64,000 bases of DNA from Coprinopsis marcescibilis (taxonomy: Eukaryota; Basidiomycota; Agaricomycetes; Agaricales; Psathyrellaceae). Where the stretch lies: contig ML210146.1 in the NCBI GenBank assembly GCA_004369085.1, forward strand, positions 806,001-870,000, in the 5' to 3' direction. The notes below the pieces were generated by a model, which did no database searches, was not told the DNA's origin, and was given only the letters and a program-made list of their open reading frames with translations. Shown in pieces: positions 1-11,514 of this stretch (position 1 is the stretch's first letter; each line of letters opens with the position of its first letter). Position numbers and translations under genes: made by a program.

Positions 1-352
1 ATTTGGACTGTGACAGATGTGACGATGTCGAGGGTCCGAAAGAGGAAAGACGGAGCCAATTTGGGTTTATGTGTGATCGGTTCCTTGGCCCCTTTGAACT
101 GTGACCGGATGAAATAGTATGCTCGCAGACGCCAGTCATGAATATTCGCCAGACCTATAAATCCATACCCAACATGTCGTCTAGGCCAGGTCTTTCCCCA
201 AACAATGGATTCATACTCCCTCTTTCCTGACAACTTTATCATCCGTATGTCTTCTCCACTGACATCATCATCTTCGCTGACTTGTACAATGTCTAGACTC
301 TACTTATTCTCAGCCTCGCTCAGTCGTTGGCAATGCCAGCACTCGTCTAGAC
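1..352. other. left edge, no gene recognised
   Basis: This stretch lies upstream of the HMG-box gene start at 353. It contains short open frames with no family resemblance. It probably holds the promoter and 5' leader of the HMG-box gene. An upstream non-coding or short coding exon cannot be excluded. Confidence 0.4.
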
Positions 353-1448
353 ATGTCCTTGCTCACTGCCGCACAGATTGCCACTCTTTCTGCATCTGGC
401 AGCCCCAGATCACAGTCGACGCCCACTTCAGCCCATCAGGACCCCGCGTCTCCTCAAAAGCGCGTTCCTCGTCCTCGGAACGCGTTCATGATCTTTCGCT
501 CTGCCTTCTGGGCTGAGGCAAAAATTGCCCGAACCGTCGAGCACGACCACAGGCACATCAGCCGTATCATCGGTCACTGCTGGAACAAGATGTCCGAGGT
601 TGACAAGGATGTCTGGCGCCGCAAAGCTGAGCTCGAGAAGGCTGAGCACGGAATCAAGCATCCTGGGTATCGTTTCTGTCCTACCGCTCGTACCAAGAAA
701 CCCATAAAAAGGAACGTCAAGCGCAACGGTGTTAAAGACCTTCTCCGATGCGAGCAACTGGCCGACCTTTTGCTTGCCGGCAAACAGGGCTACGAGCTCG
801 AAAAGGCAGACCGCAAGCTCAAATGCCCCTCTACCGAAAGGCCTAAAGGCGACGACGGTCCATCTCTTCTTGGGAGCCAGGTTTCTTCCTTCCCCAGCTG
901 CACACAAGATCCACCCTTCAGAAGTCCCCTTCTTCCCCCACTCTCTCTTGAGGACGACTCGACCAGCCCCTCGTCTTCCCCAGAAGTATCCCCAGCCGTG
1001 AGCAGTCGTCGCTTCTGCGTATGTCCCGGTACTAACCTCCGTCTAGGGAGAGTTTTTTGCGTATGATTTTTTTTTGCAAGGCTCACCCTTTCGACCACCG
1101 AAGACGGTTGAGAATTCCATATCAAATTATTCCTCCGTCGCAAATCATCTTTCCTTCGAACCGGAGCCGGTTCACTCCCTTACATATTCCGCACCACATT
1201 CGCAGATCTCCGACTCGCTACAGGGCTTTGAACTCGAACTAGAGTCCGCGCAAAACTCTGGTCATACATCCTACGCTGCTGCCAGTTACCCCCTATCGAC
1301 TCTGTCGACAGGGCGACTGTACTCTGCGTTTGGCGTCTGCGAACCCGAGGTTAATTCGGTTCAGCCCCTTCCTGGCCCAATGTCAGATGCCAGCATCCGG
1401 GCTGAGCCCATTCAATGGAACAATGCGTTCACGTTCGCAACCTATTAG
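353..1448 (+). CDS. HMG-box transcription factor (MATA_HMG type)
   Basis: Predicted DNA-binding regulator. Residues about 42-115 form an HMG box that opens PRPRNAFMIFRSAFW and contains HRHISRIIGHCW and HPGYRF, the fungal mating-type/SOX-like subclass. A basic stretch (TKKPIKRNVKRN) follows as a likely nuclear signal, and the rest is Ser/Pro-rich. I infer two exons. The best donor is GTGAGC at 998 and the acceptor CTAG ends at 1046, giving a 49-nt intron with an ACTAAC branch site. The join is in frame and yields 348 residues. A donor at 986 (GTATCC) is a weaker in-frame alternative. The start at 353 is the first ATG in frame with the box. This class includes mating-type and pheromone-response regulators, but no pheromone or receptor gene lies nearby, so I do not call it a mating-type gene. 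Confidence 0.85.
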
Positions 1449-1712
1449 GTTTCGAGGGCGCTTCTCGAGCCATCACGCGGTCTCCTTTGTTATGACTTGT
1501 CATTCCCACTCTATTCCTGCTTCTTTCTGGTCTTTGTCTCTCTTTACCTATCTTTCCCAACAGTCTTTGTTTCGAGCAATCACCTTCTCGTCGTTATTTT
1601 TATGCCGTTTTTATGTCGCGGGGGTAACAAAAGAAGTTTCATCCAGCAATTCACAATCATCAATCTTCGTTCATGACCGTATAGACGGAGAAAATCCACA
1701 CTTTGGATGATA
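1449..1712. other. convergent intergenic spacer
   Basis: This is the tail-to-tail space between the HMG-box gene and the dihydroorotate dehydrogenase gene. It is T-rich and presumably holds both 3' ends. No gene is visible. Confidence 0.5.
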
Positions 1713-2774
1713 TCATGTAGATAATATCTCGAATGCCTTTACGCCTTCCCGTCCGTATAGGGTCGCGCATCCGATGGCATCCGCGCCTGCATCTCGCATT
1801 CTCTTTGCTGCTTCCTTGGACGTCACACCTCCCACGCCAATTATTTTGAGGCTCGACAACTCTGGGAATCTCGCCTTGGCTCCCCGAAGCAAATTGGCGA
1901 AACTAAACACGTTCCCAAGCGCTAACGGATGTAGTAGCTCCCCTGCCAATCCTCCGAGTCCGGTAGGAACCGCGTACACTGCGTCCGCGTCCCCCGGCGA
2001 TAAGATTTGGCCTGGGTACAGCAACGAGCTCCCGAGCGTGTTCGTACACGTCAAAAACGAGATCGGTAAAGGATAATCGCTTGTCGCGTGTCCTTTGAGA
2101 GTTTCCAATACTTGGACATACTGCTCTTTGTATGTGTACGGGGGCAACTTAAGACCGATGGTAAAAGACTTGTCCTTGAAGAACGCGTCGACGAGAACCC
2201 GTAAGAGCGGCACAAGGGAGGGAAATGAATAACCAGACGGAGACGCCTTGAGGATGTTCGGACAAGACGTGTTGAGTTCGATGGCTATCCTGGAAACCGT
2301 GCCTTTGTCCTTCAATTTATCCCTCAGGTCCTGGATGGCGGCAACCATGACCTGCAATTCCTCTGCAGTCGGTGCCGTGATGCTGATAATTATTGGCTTC
2401 TGGGGGTTCGGACCGTCTCCGAGAAGAATGGTCTCTACCCATTCAAGGTAGTCGGACAGCGGGTGCGGGGAATACCCATAGGAGTTTATCGTGGATACCG
2501 TATTCGCGGCAAATGCAACCTAGCAGCAGAGATCTGCCTGTAATGATACTTTGTCGATCCACCGAAAGTACGTTACCTTGTGGGTTTGATCCTCTTTGAA
2601 CCCATTCAAGGTCGCGGTGCGTGTTGTGATTGCGCCCGTATACGGCGATGCATACAGTTCCTGCAAGTTTCCGAGGTCCGATGACCAAGCGCAGGACGAA
2701 TTGAGCAGAGATGGGGAAATATGTATGGTGTTGATAGAAACCATTGTCAGACTGCGTAGTGGCGTAGAGTTCAA
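1713..2774 (-). CDS. URA1: dihydroorotate dehydrogenase, class 1 (cytosolic) type
   Basis: Oxidises dihydroorotate to orotate in pyrimidine synthesis. Two exons: 2774-2577 and 2519-1713, separated by a 57-nt intron with donor GTAACG and acceptor CTGCTAG. The product is 334 residues, or 324 if the second ATG at 2744 is used, which matches the roughly 310-residue class-1A enzymes. Family blocks are all present: an N-terminal LLNSSCAWSSDL segment, NTSCPNI carrying the class-1 catalytic Cys, GLKLPPYT with the conserved Lys, GGLAGELLHPLALGNV, and the FMN phosphate-binding IIGVGGVTS near the C-terminus. There is no mitochondrial presequence or membrane segment, unlike the class-2 enzyme. The gene could be the pathway enzyme or a class-1 paralogue beside a class-2 enzyme elsewhere. 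Confidence 0.85.
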
Positions 2775-2921
2775 GAGTCACGGACTGGAGAAATAGTGCC
2801 TGATAACCAGAGTTGATAAGGGCAAAGCATGAGACTCCGGATCAAGTACGGCGTTGACACAATGCCAGACAAATCATGTATGAAATGGACACAGTGATAC
2901 AGATAACAACAATCATCGTTA

Positions 2922-3820
2922 TCATTTGAAAAGCTCTTCTCGTTCTAGGACCGACTTTTCGAGTTTGATCAGGATGGTGGTCCGCGACCGGAACTGGGCC
3001 AGCGGAGTACTGTGAGCTGTGACTCTGGCCGGCTGGTATGCATGTGAGAGTAGAACGGTATAGAGGCACAGACCAACTCACGAAGCCCAGACCATCCAAG
3101 ACTGCCTCGACAATGCCTGCGGTGAAGGAGGAGCAACTAAGCTGGCTCAGATCCCGAGGAACGGAGATATGTCGCTCGATGACCGGGTCATTGTCAATGA
3201 TCATGTCTGGAAGCAAATGGTAAGTTTCTTTGTCTCTTTCACTTGAAAGAACTATCTGATCTGACATTCGTCCGCATTTTCGACACTCTTCTCGATTGCA
3301 TCTGCAGCCTTGCCGAAGACAGCTTTCCAGACCTGAGAATGAATCATCATGAGAACAGGCAACAGCCGGACTTCGCGTTTGGGTGTTTTTGAGGACGATT
3401 CCGAACGCCAGAGCATGAGTTCCACAACACGCACGCCGATGCGGTAGCCCAGTGTGTTTAATCTGAACCAATACGAATACGTCAATCCGGAGTGACACTG
3501 ATATAGAAGGATAAAGACCTTCGTTCGAGATCGTTAATGCCATTTACGCGTTTTTGTGTGTACTGGACGATTTCCGATAAAAGAAAAGCAAAGGCCGACA
3601 CGGAGACCTCTGCCCCTCGAGATTTGTTGAGGGGCCTGTCATAAATACTAGGCCCTGGTCGATTGAGAGGAACTTTCTGGGTGGAAAGCTGGGAATGTAT
3701 TGAGGGCGCTGTGGGCAATGAGAACCTTGTCGAGCTCGCTGTCGGTGACAGATGTTCAGCCGAAGAATGGGATGAATTTGAGAGAACAGAAAGTCGAGGA
3801 TGAGGTTGAGAGTAAGCCAT
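2922..3820 (-). CDS. TRS31: TRAPP complex subunit Trs31/TRAPPC5
   Basis: Bet3-family core subunit of the TRAPP tether and Ypt1/Rab1 exchange factor, acting in ER-to-Golgi traffic. Four exons restore an unbroken family profile: 3820-3519, 3462-3266, 3206-3082 and 3032-2922. Together they are 735 nt and give 244 residues. Landmarks in order are YDRPLNKSRGAEVSVSAFAF, GYRIGVRVVELMLWR, WKAVFGKAADAIEKS, MIIDNDP, HISVPRD, CSSFTAGIVEAVLDGLGF, then PARVTAHS and a C-terminal ILIKLEKSVLEREELFK. Introns are 49-59 nt. The N-terminal 60 or so residues are Ser-rich and poorly conserved, as in other fungi. An in-frame ATG at 3838 would add six residues. The gene is divergent from the BTB gene, with about 120 bp between the start codons. 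Confidence 0.93.
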
Positions 3821-3939
3821 GGTCAGGGTTGCAAACAACGATCAGGGGCCAACAGCCGTCATCCAAAAATAGCACATCATTATTGGCATGATGTTGCTTA
3901 GTACAGGGGCAATACACATCAGCACAAGCAGGCAAGGCC
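3821..3939. promoter_or_regulatory. bidirectional promoter region TRS31 / BTB gene
   Basis: The two start codons face away from each other across about 120 bp, or about 100 bp if the upstream TRS31 ATG is used. Both promoters must therefore overlap or share this DNA. No clear TATA box was identified. Confidence 0.5.
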
Positions 3940-6635
3940 TTGTCTACCACTTCCATGTCCTCTGGCTTCTCCCTCAGTCCATTCGATATTCAGTCTCATC
4001 TCTACTCATCTTTTATTCAGGGCAGCACCGCAGACGTTGCCCTGCGCGTCTCCGGCAGATGGCACGCCGTTTACCAGCTCCATCGTGTTGTTCTAATACA
4101 ATCAGTATGTCGCATCATGCACATTGTCCGTTCAAGTCTCTCATAACATGTTTGCAGGACTTCTTTCGCTCGCTGTTTACATCTGACTTTAGAGAGGCAT
4201 CTCAGTCTCATGCTCGTTCGCGAGGAGCTGGTCAAATTGACATCATCTTCGACGACACGAATATCACAAGAGCAGGTGCGCAATGTGTTATCTCTGGTTT
4301 GCTTGGCTTTTCTCATTTGACGCACAGCTTTTGAGTGGGTTGCTCACTATGGCGAATTAAAAGTCCAGTGACCTAACTTTGTGCTCAGAATATGTCTATC
4401 CAGACTTTATGGTGGTGGGCCATCACTGCACCTCCCTGAATCTCTCGTTCCGTCCACTTCACAACCGCTATCCCCGTCTTTTACCACTGGCCTATGCTCA
4501 GAACTTATCCCAAACGGCTCCCACCCAGCCACCCCTCGCTTCCTTCTGTCACTTCTTGCGACTTCCATCTACCTCTCTATACCAACTGTGGCGTCTCAGG
4601 CTCTGTCCCTGATCTTCAAGACCATAAACCCCTACACAGTGATACACTACCTAAACTTCGCCTTGGGAAGATCAATCGATTACACCCCGCCGCTATGGGC
4701 AGACCCCGACGCTGCTGCCGGTCTCGAGGGTGTTGCCGAAATCCTGGAACACGAATTCCCCATCACGTCCACCCCCGTATCTGCGGATGAAGAATTATCC
4801 GGCATGACCTCCAAGGTCTCTACAATCAGCATTGATGGCGGTTTGTCAGAGGTTTTCGAAGGCTCCAGAAGCTCTGATTCGTCGCATGATGAATCCGGTA
4901 CTTCGTCTCACCATTACGGGGCTATCTCGGACAAGATTGGGGAAGCCTGCGCATGTTGGCTTGTTCGTTGGGCGTCAGACCTCCTGACACTTGAGCAGCG
5001 GGATGAAGGTGCACCAGAACGACCAATAAAGGCCTTGGAACACCCACAGGGCTACTACAGCCTGGAAGTTGCCTCGACTTACGGCCCTCTTGTATGGAGA
5101 CGAGGAGGGTTGGACGCGTCGTGGGTCTCTGCTTTAGTCTCAGCAGACGCGTTCTTTGTTAAAAATGAACGTGCGCGGTACGATTTCGCTAGGGCAGTAG
5201 TAGAACTACGACGAAGTCACGGAATATCTCCGAGCGAAGAAAGGCATTGGAGAACAATGTTTGACACTGGTATATATTACGCCAATATGGTGAGCAGTAG
5301 TCTATGCAACTGTGTTCACTCCATTTATGCTCTGACAAACAGTCGGTCGAGGACATCATCGCTATTTCCAGTGATGTATCGTCAACCACACACGAACCTT
5401 ACGTGCCCATGCAAGTATTGCAGACAGCCCTTTGGAGTCAGTCGCTCTTGCGGCACCAAATCACCTATCGGCCCCCAGGCTTACCCGGACAGACGCCGTC
5501 CCCACCACCCCGAGACAAGGAGCTTGGAATCGCAGTCCTGACCACCGATTTGAAGAATTCACCTGCTAAAGGCAACGTTCACGAAGTATATTATCCTGTT
5601 CTCAGCGACTCTTCCGTCCGGCTAGGCGACAACGGAAACGACCCTCAAGGGAGCTCGGATGGATCTGTTTCGATGGAAGATCTTTTCAAGTTCTCTCATT
5701 CTCCCGTGCCCTATGCAAGGCAGAGTACCAACAAATCAGGATCCTCGCACAAGGTCTCCGTTCAGAGTGATGTCAGACTATCATGCTCGGAGGAGACATT
5801 CTTTGGCCTCAGAGGAGAAAGATACAGTATTAGTGAATGTTTAGCAGTTGACCCGGCAGGAAAACGTCGCTTTACCCCATTCCCTCCTGCCAGATTCGGA
5901 GTAGAATTCTGGGATATAGACACTCTCAAGGAAAAGTCGCGGCTTCACTCACAGACCATCTGGCATGCCGGAAGTCTGTTCAATATCTACATCCAAATAG
6001 TGAAGAAGAAAGGTCAGACTCAACTCGGAATTTATCTGCATCGACAATCTACGATCGAGCCTATACCGTCCCCGAGCGCACCATACCCCTCCTTTTCAAA
6101 AGCTCTCTCAGAAGAAGGTAGTTTTAACAAGACAGAGGCACCCTCCGGAGTCTCAATATCCGCAAGATCTCCCGTCATTGGACCACCATTCGCCGGGATG
6201 GCGCTCGCTTCACCCACACTACACTCTTCACACAGCCTCATTGGCACTGGGTTGGGTCGTATCAACACTCCTTCCTCTGCATCTCCTCCGTCTTCGCCCC
6301 TTTCGTCCATGCCTGGGAATCACGGAAGCCAGAGCTTCACATCCATTCCGTTACCATATACCTCTATTCCTACCACCCCCACTCAGCCTTACAGAGATCC
6401 CCGCTCGGCGATTTCCGCTTACTTTAGTATTTCCTGTCCTAGCGCGACGGGGTCTTCGCATATGCGGTTCACAAGTGCCCCTGACGTGTTTTCGGTCAGC
6501 CAGAGCTGGGGCTGGAAGACCAGTGCTTTGCGGACAGAAGAGTACATGGAAATCGTCAACGAGAACGGCGCGGAACCTGTTCTTCGGAGTTCAATAAAGA
6601 GTCTTCGGGCGACAGTAGTACTTGGGCTTACATAG
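3940..6635 (+). CDS. BTB/POZ domain protein (fungal)
   Basis: Likely protein-protein interaction or Cul3-adaptor-type protein. The N-terminal BTB fold covers residues about 10-110, with GSTADVALRVSGRWHAVYQL, DFFRSLFTSDFREA and ITRAAFEICLSRLYGGGP. Five exons are needed: 3940-4104, 4158-4275, a 7-nt micro-exon 4328-4334, 4389-5289 and 5343-6635. The total is 2,484 nt, or 827 residues, in frame throughout. The micro-exon supplies part of Ala-Phe-Glu inside the BTB motif, and skipping it destroys the frame. The central region (for example YYSLEVASTYGPLVWRRGG, ARYDFARAVVELRR) and a block with FGVEFWDIDTL and WHAGSLFNIYIQ look globular. The C-terminal third is Ser/Pro-rich. The protein's specific function is not recognisable. 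Confidence 0.85.
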
Positions 6636-6823
6636 GGCTATTATATCATACATCTGTAGCGCACACGGGTACCTCATGCTTTTCATCGCAATCCCACTAT
6701 GTTAGTTTCAAACATGTTCGAGTCCTTTTCTTCTAAATACTAACACGCCCAGAGCTGGCTAAGAACTGAACATGTTCAAAACCATTAAAAACCCTTTATT
6801 ATAGTCCAAGGGTCGATTGTACT

Positions 6824-9332
6824 TTATAGTGACCATATTTTGACCGCCGCATCCCTCCCTCCTGTAACGAGGTAGCGATCCATGTACCGCAACTTCTCTA
6901 CTGGTTTTGTGTGTCCGTTAGTAATCAACGTAGTCTGCTGGTTAGTTGTGCGATTATAGATCTACGGGACGTTCACATTCGTTAGTAGGAGCACGATGGT
7001 TTCCTTCTGTGCACTCACCTTGGCGCCATTGTCACCAGTGGCGGCAACAATCTTCCTTGTATCGAATTGCAAGGAGGTTACCGGATTATCAAAGTGCAGT
7101 GTTTCGAAAATACTGCCCGTTCGGAGATCCCAGATCTTCAATGTCTTGTCCAAGCTACCTGTAGCAATGTGGAGTTCATCGAATTGGAGGCATGTTACGG
7201 GACCAGTATGTCCCAGTAGCGTTCGGTGAGCTTGGCCAGTGCGCACTAAAACAGAGGAGCATGGGCATCTGTCCAACGGTAGCAACACAGTGACACTTAC
7301 TGTCCCACATTCGGACTGCACCATCCCCACTACCGCTGACAAGACCATAGCCCCAGAACTGAACACCGCCAACAAAGTCTTGGCCAGTCTCCCACACCGA
7401 ATTCGGGGATACAAATGAGTTTGACATGCCCATAGAGGCCCCCGACGACGCTGGTGGATGCGACATTGCCCACAGGATATCCATCGTCATGACACATTGG
7501 CCGGTGTTCAAGTCCCATTGCCGCAAGGTTTTATCTGAAGCACCGGTTACCTAAAAATGATGGTCATGAGAGTTTCGGTAAGATATTTACAGAGACCTAC
7601 GAGGCACTCGTCTTCAAAATACAATGCGGTAACAGCACGGCTGTGCCCTTCTAGTACCCGGATGCAAGCACCGTCCTTGGGGCTTGTGCCTTCTGGTTCG
7701 CTCCGAATCAAGCCAGAGTCATGACCTTCAGCCTCTTCGTCTTCTTCGACCACGTCCGGTAGACGATCAGGTTCTCCCAGTCCCCAACCGTCGTCTTCAT
7801 CTACCTTGCGCAAATCCCAGAGCCTGATGTTACCATCTTCGCCGCCAGTCAGGCAGACGTGATCTTCCACCTGGAGGCATTTAACTGCCCCAATGTGTCC
7901 CCTCAAGCGACCGATCTCGGTCCCTGTCAACAGATCCCAGACGCGAGGTTGAGCGTCTTCTTCTGAGGCAGTTACCAGGGTACCGTAGGGTTCGGAAAAG
8001 TCGAGCGCTGATATTGGTGTGGTGTGGCTATCCAATGTCTGGTGAAAGAAATCAATAGTTAGCCCTGCCCGGTGAATACACGTAAACGCATGTACCATGA
8101 ATGCGACACCCGGAGGAAGCTCGTCGTGTTCGGAGGGAAGGAAGGAGGGTCCTGGAGAGGCGTTGAGGGTATGTGCTTGGATTAACAGGTACAAGACCAA
8201 CCTTTCCGTCTTCGTGAACTTGGCGGCAGGTGGAGAGTACCCTGAACCTGCGGGGAAGGATGGGATGCATACTCTTCAAATCGCATCCGCTCCTTGACTC
8301 CTTCCACTAAAGGCGCCATTCAAAGATAGATAATGGCAGTATTAAGCAGGCACTCACATTCATCATCCAACTCCAGATCTTCCTCTTGCAGCCTGAGAAG
8401 GTTATGTTCTAGCTTGCCCCTGACCTCTTCTAATGCCCGAATTTTGTGGTTGATTTCGACGATTTCACCGCTAACGAGACTCTGACTCAGGTAAGCCCCG
8501 GTAGACGGGGGGGAGTGAAGGACTTACTCTTCGAACGTGTATGTTCTCTTTGTCTCTCATGATTTCAGAGATTTGCCGTGTTAACTCATCCTTGCCAAGT
8601 CGCTTTTGCGCGCTTAGGCTTTCTCTGCCCTTTTTCTTCTTGTAGTGAGGTATGACCACCATGTCCTCCTCACTCGCCACGCTTTGCCCATCGTGACTTT
8701 CCTCTTCAGTCAAAAGTCCTCTTGCACTGAGTCCTAGATTCTTCAGACCCAGCTTTGGTGTCTCCACGTTTCGCATCTGTCTCCTTCGTATCCGGCTTTG
8801 ATCAGAAGTCGGGATGGTAGCGGTGAATCCACGAAACAAGCTAACATCCGAGGCGACGCCGTTTGGTTCTGGAACTTCGACTTGAAGCAGTTCGTCTGTT
8901 GCTTCGATAATTTGCAAGTCCCCGGAAGTTATACGTTTCGAACCCAGTCCAAACCGCAGCGGTGCACGTCCGAGAGTCGCAAAATCCATTTTAGAGCTGT
9001 TTGAAGGTGTCGACATGAGAGAGGACCGAGGCCTGGCGTGTACGGTTGCTGCAGAGTTGATCATACGTGGTGTCATGATGACGGGGGCCACTGCGACGGA
9101 AAGTGACGTTCGTTAGACGACGGAGGGGACACGACAGCAAAGGTTAAACAGAAACATTACAGTCTGAAAGTATCCTTGTTGAATCCGACTTCTTGTGGCT
9201 AAAAGGAGCCATGAACGCCTTCTGAACGAGCTCCAACTTGCTGAGTCCGGCTGTGGTTTCGTTTACCGACGAGTCTTGTCCCAACATGCCCTGGCCATCT
9301 CTGAGAGACTTATTCCTCGAATTGGAAGCCAT
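6824..9332 (-). CDS. MDV1: mitochondrial division WD40 adaptor Mdv1/Caf4
   Basis: Adaptor that links the dynamin GTPase Dnm1 to Fis1 on the mitochondrial outer membrane. The start at 9332 ([12 protein letters not shown]) opens a Ser-rich N-terminal region. A coiled-coil segment (8580-8380, rich in Glu, Lys and Leu heptads) follows, then a C-terminal WD40 propeller. Propeller blocks include [57 protein letters not shown], a repeat ending [47 protein letters not shown] and a last blade ending DAAVKIWSL. The final exon follows an intron with donor GTGAGT and acceptor CCCGTAG and ends at TAA 6824-6826. An acidic loop ([10 protein letters not shown]) sits inside the propeller. Other intron positions are less certain. 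The motif set, coiled coil and length agree with Mdv1. Confidence 0.83.
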
Positions 9333-9602
9333 ACGTGAAGTGCGACAGCCAGCCGAGCGACTCTAGAAAGCGTCGAGGACGACGATACAATGAGAGGAAG
9401 ATGTGCGCCAAATTTTGGAGGTGAAAGTGCCGGTGTTCAGAGAACTTGAAAGACTGGGCAGGAACAGCGGCATTCCGGCTCTTCTACGGTTTCTCACGGC
9501 GTTCAAGCCGCACACGAACACTGACATCATGATTCAATTCGTCTTGCTCGCGTCTATTGGTTTTCTACAGTACAAGGTCATATGGCCTGAAAAAGGCTGG
9601 TA

Positions 9603-10298
9603 CTATGGCTGAGTCCAACGAAAGTCAATAATCAAATCGAGACCATATGGTCGCAAGTCGTATTCTTTCTGCAAGAACGGCAAGAAACTGCTCAATGGCC
9701 CGGGTGCAGGTTTTGTCTCCGGAGTAGGAGTTGCAGGTGCCGAGGAGAAGGACGGATCTTCTGATACTGGTACTTGAGTCGCAGACCATAAACTCCGGAA
9801 GGTGGGGAACTTGAGACTAGGTATGTGGAAGGATAGAAGCGGGTGGCGGTCGAGAGGAGAACGTGTCTTTCGTGGGGTGCTATCCGTATCAAATTCTGTG
9901 GGTGTAGTTGTGCTGTTGAACGAGGAAGAATCTTGCAAAACATCCTGCTGCCTTCGTTCAAGTTCGTCTCGCAGCCGGACGACGCTCTGATGTTCCCAGC
10001 GGGAGACGTTGAAGGGCTGGAAGAAGCTGCCCGACATCAGATCGCACCAGCAGCGGTCAGCAGGTCGTATCGTGGTAGGAAGAGGTTCGGTGTAGTTCGG
10101 AGAAAGCGCTGAACGCAGTGCGTCCGCAAAAGTTGTGATGTTGTCTCCCCATGGGGTTGAGAGTGAAGTTTCAAGCGGAAACGGCTGCCAGTAGCAGGAA
10201 GAGACAAAGAGTGTGGTGAGGAGAACAATGCAGTAGAAGCTGGTGAGTTGCTGGGTGGTCAATTTCCGGAAACTGGAAGCGGATTAGACACTTACCAT
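9603..10298 (-). CDS. orphan small membrane-anchored or secreted protein
   Basis: Not recognised. A 216-residue product results if the start codon at 10298-10296 is followed at once by a 45-nt intron (donor GTAAGTG, acceptor CACCCAG) and a second exon runs 10250-9603. The N-terminus then reads M-QLTSFYCIVLLTTLFVSS, a clear signal peptide or signal anchor. After it come aspartate- and asparagine-containing segments with N-glycosylation sequons (NIT, NYT, NVS, NST), three cysteines (two close together in CWC), and a Pro/Ser-rich stretch. The C-terminus ends with YDLRPYGLDLIIDFRW, an ordered-looking tail. The start structure is inferred, because there is no ATG at the top of the main exon. The gene lies between MDV1 and SBA1. 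Function unknown. Confidence 0.6.
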
Positions 10299-10633
10299 GG
10301 TTTAGCATGAAGTGTCAACGAAAATAGGAACAAAATCAAAAAGTACGCTGGTGCTGTAGGCAACGGCAACAGCAACAACGGCAAGAACCATCGTGTACAC
10401 CTATTGAGACAGTTAATAGTGAATTATTCAAGCCATTAGAAAAGTACGAACCACATCGTTATGTCCAGAAGGAAGGCTTGTACACTGTCTGCCTGTCGCC
10501 CCGTCACGGGAGTCTAGCTGACTAAGCATCTGATTCTGGTACTCTCAAAGTTTCTGGACGGTTCCACAGCTTGTCCAGGCACACTCAAATAGAACTTCCC
10601 CACTGTTTTTGCCCTATCACAACTACATTCACA
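10299..10633. other. divergent intergenic region
   Basis: This is the space between the orphan membrane protein (-) and SBA1 (+). It may contain further 5' exons of the minus-strand gene: a short frame beginning MVLAVVAVAVA lies near 10390 but meets a stop before the splice donor. Otherwise nothing is recognised. Confidence 0.35.
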
Positions 10634-11514
10634 ATGGTTCAACATCCAGAGGTCCTTTGGGCTCAGCGAAGCTCAGAGTCAGAAGCTCAAAACGTATGTT
10701 CATCGATCTATCGTTATCTGATGTCATTGACGCGTCTTTCGTGTTCAAGAACATCATCTATCTCACTGTCAACCTCCCCGACATCCAACCCCCTACCCTT
10801 GAATACAAGTTGACCCAAACTTCGATTAGCTTCAAAGCCAAGGTCGGAGAGTGAGTGCCTTCAGTTGTCGTTGCTTTCTTATTTTTTACCAATAAATGAA
10901 TGCGCAGTGTGACCAAGAACATCCCCGAGAAAGAGTTTGCATTTGATCTTGATTTGTTCGCGGATGTAGTCCCTGAAGTACGTCGTTTCATGCTAGGAAG
11001 CTGGCGCGAAGTCTGACGGTCTACAGGAATCGACCTCCAAATTGACGACGCGAAGCTTTACCGCCGTCATCCGCAAGAAGGAGGCGCAGGCAGAATACTG
11101 GCCGCGTCTGACGAAAGAAAAAGTCCGAAACGCATTTTTGAAGACCGACTTCAGCAAATGGGTTGACGAGGATGAGCAAAGCGGTGCTGTTGAGGTTCCC
11201 GAAGAGGAAGAAGGTGGAATGCCAGGTATGGGTGGCATGGGTGGTATGCCGGGTATGGGTGGTATGGGTGGTATGGGTGGTTTCGGTGGCGGAGCTGGTG
11301 GCATGGATATCAACCAGGTAAGTCACGAAGACAAATATCAGTCGGAACCCCATCTCACTCGACAACTCAGATGATGGCTCAGATGGGTGCTGGAGGTTTC
11401 GATCCAAGTGCATTCGGCGGTGGTACCGGCGATCTCAGTGGAAACGATAACGATGAAGATGACTCCGACGATGATGGCCCACCTCCCCTTGAGGATGCTG
11501 AACCCCCCAAGTAA
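10634..11514 (+). CDS. SBA1: Hsp90 co-chaperone p23/Sba1
   Basis: Binds the ATP-bound N-terminal domain of Hsp90, slows ATP hydrolysis and stabilises client complexes. Five exons (10634-10693, 10750-10850, 10908-10977, 11027-11317, 11371-11514) sum to 666 nt and encode 221 residues. The CS fold runs from HPEVLWAQRS through NIIYLTVNLPDIQPPTLEYK and KNIPEKEFAFDLDLFADVVP to EAQAEYWPRLTKEK, with the conserved WPRLTKEK and FSKWVDEDEQ motifs. The C-terminal tail is a Gly-Met repeat followed by an acidic DNDEDDSDDDGPPPLED end, as in fungal p23 proteins. Introns are about 50-57 nt with canonical ends. Confidence 0.95.
11212..11306 (+). repeat. Gly-Met-rich tandem repeat in SBA1
   Basis: A GGTATG/GGTGGTATG-like hexamer and nonamer series encodes a GMGGM-type low-complexity stretch. 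This is typical of the disordered p23 tail in fungi. Confidence 0.8.

Noticed and set aside
428..907. 159-residue minus-strand frame
   Set aside because: It is the antisense of the HMG-box exon, whose plus-strand frame carries a clear domain.
9403..9612. 69-residue plus-strand frame between MDV1 and the orphan gene
   Set aside because: It contains a hydrophobic stretch but no recognisable family and no splice continuation, and it overlaps the 3' end of the minus-strand gene. Too weak to call.
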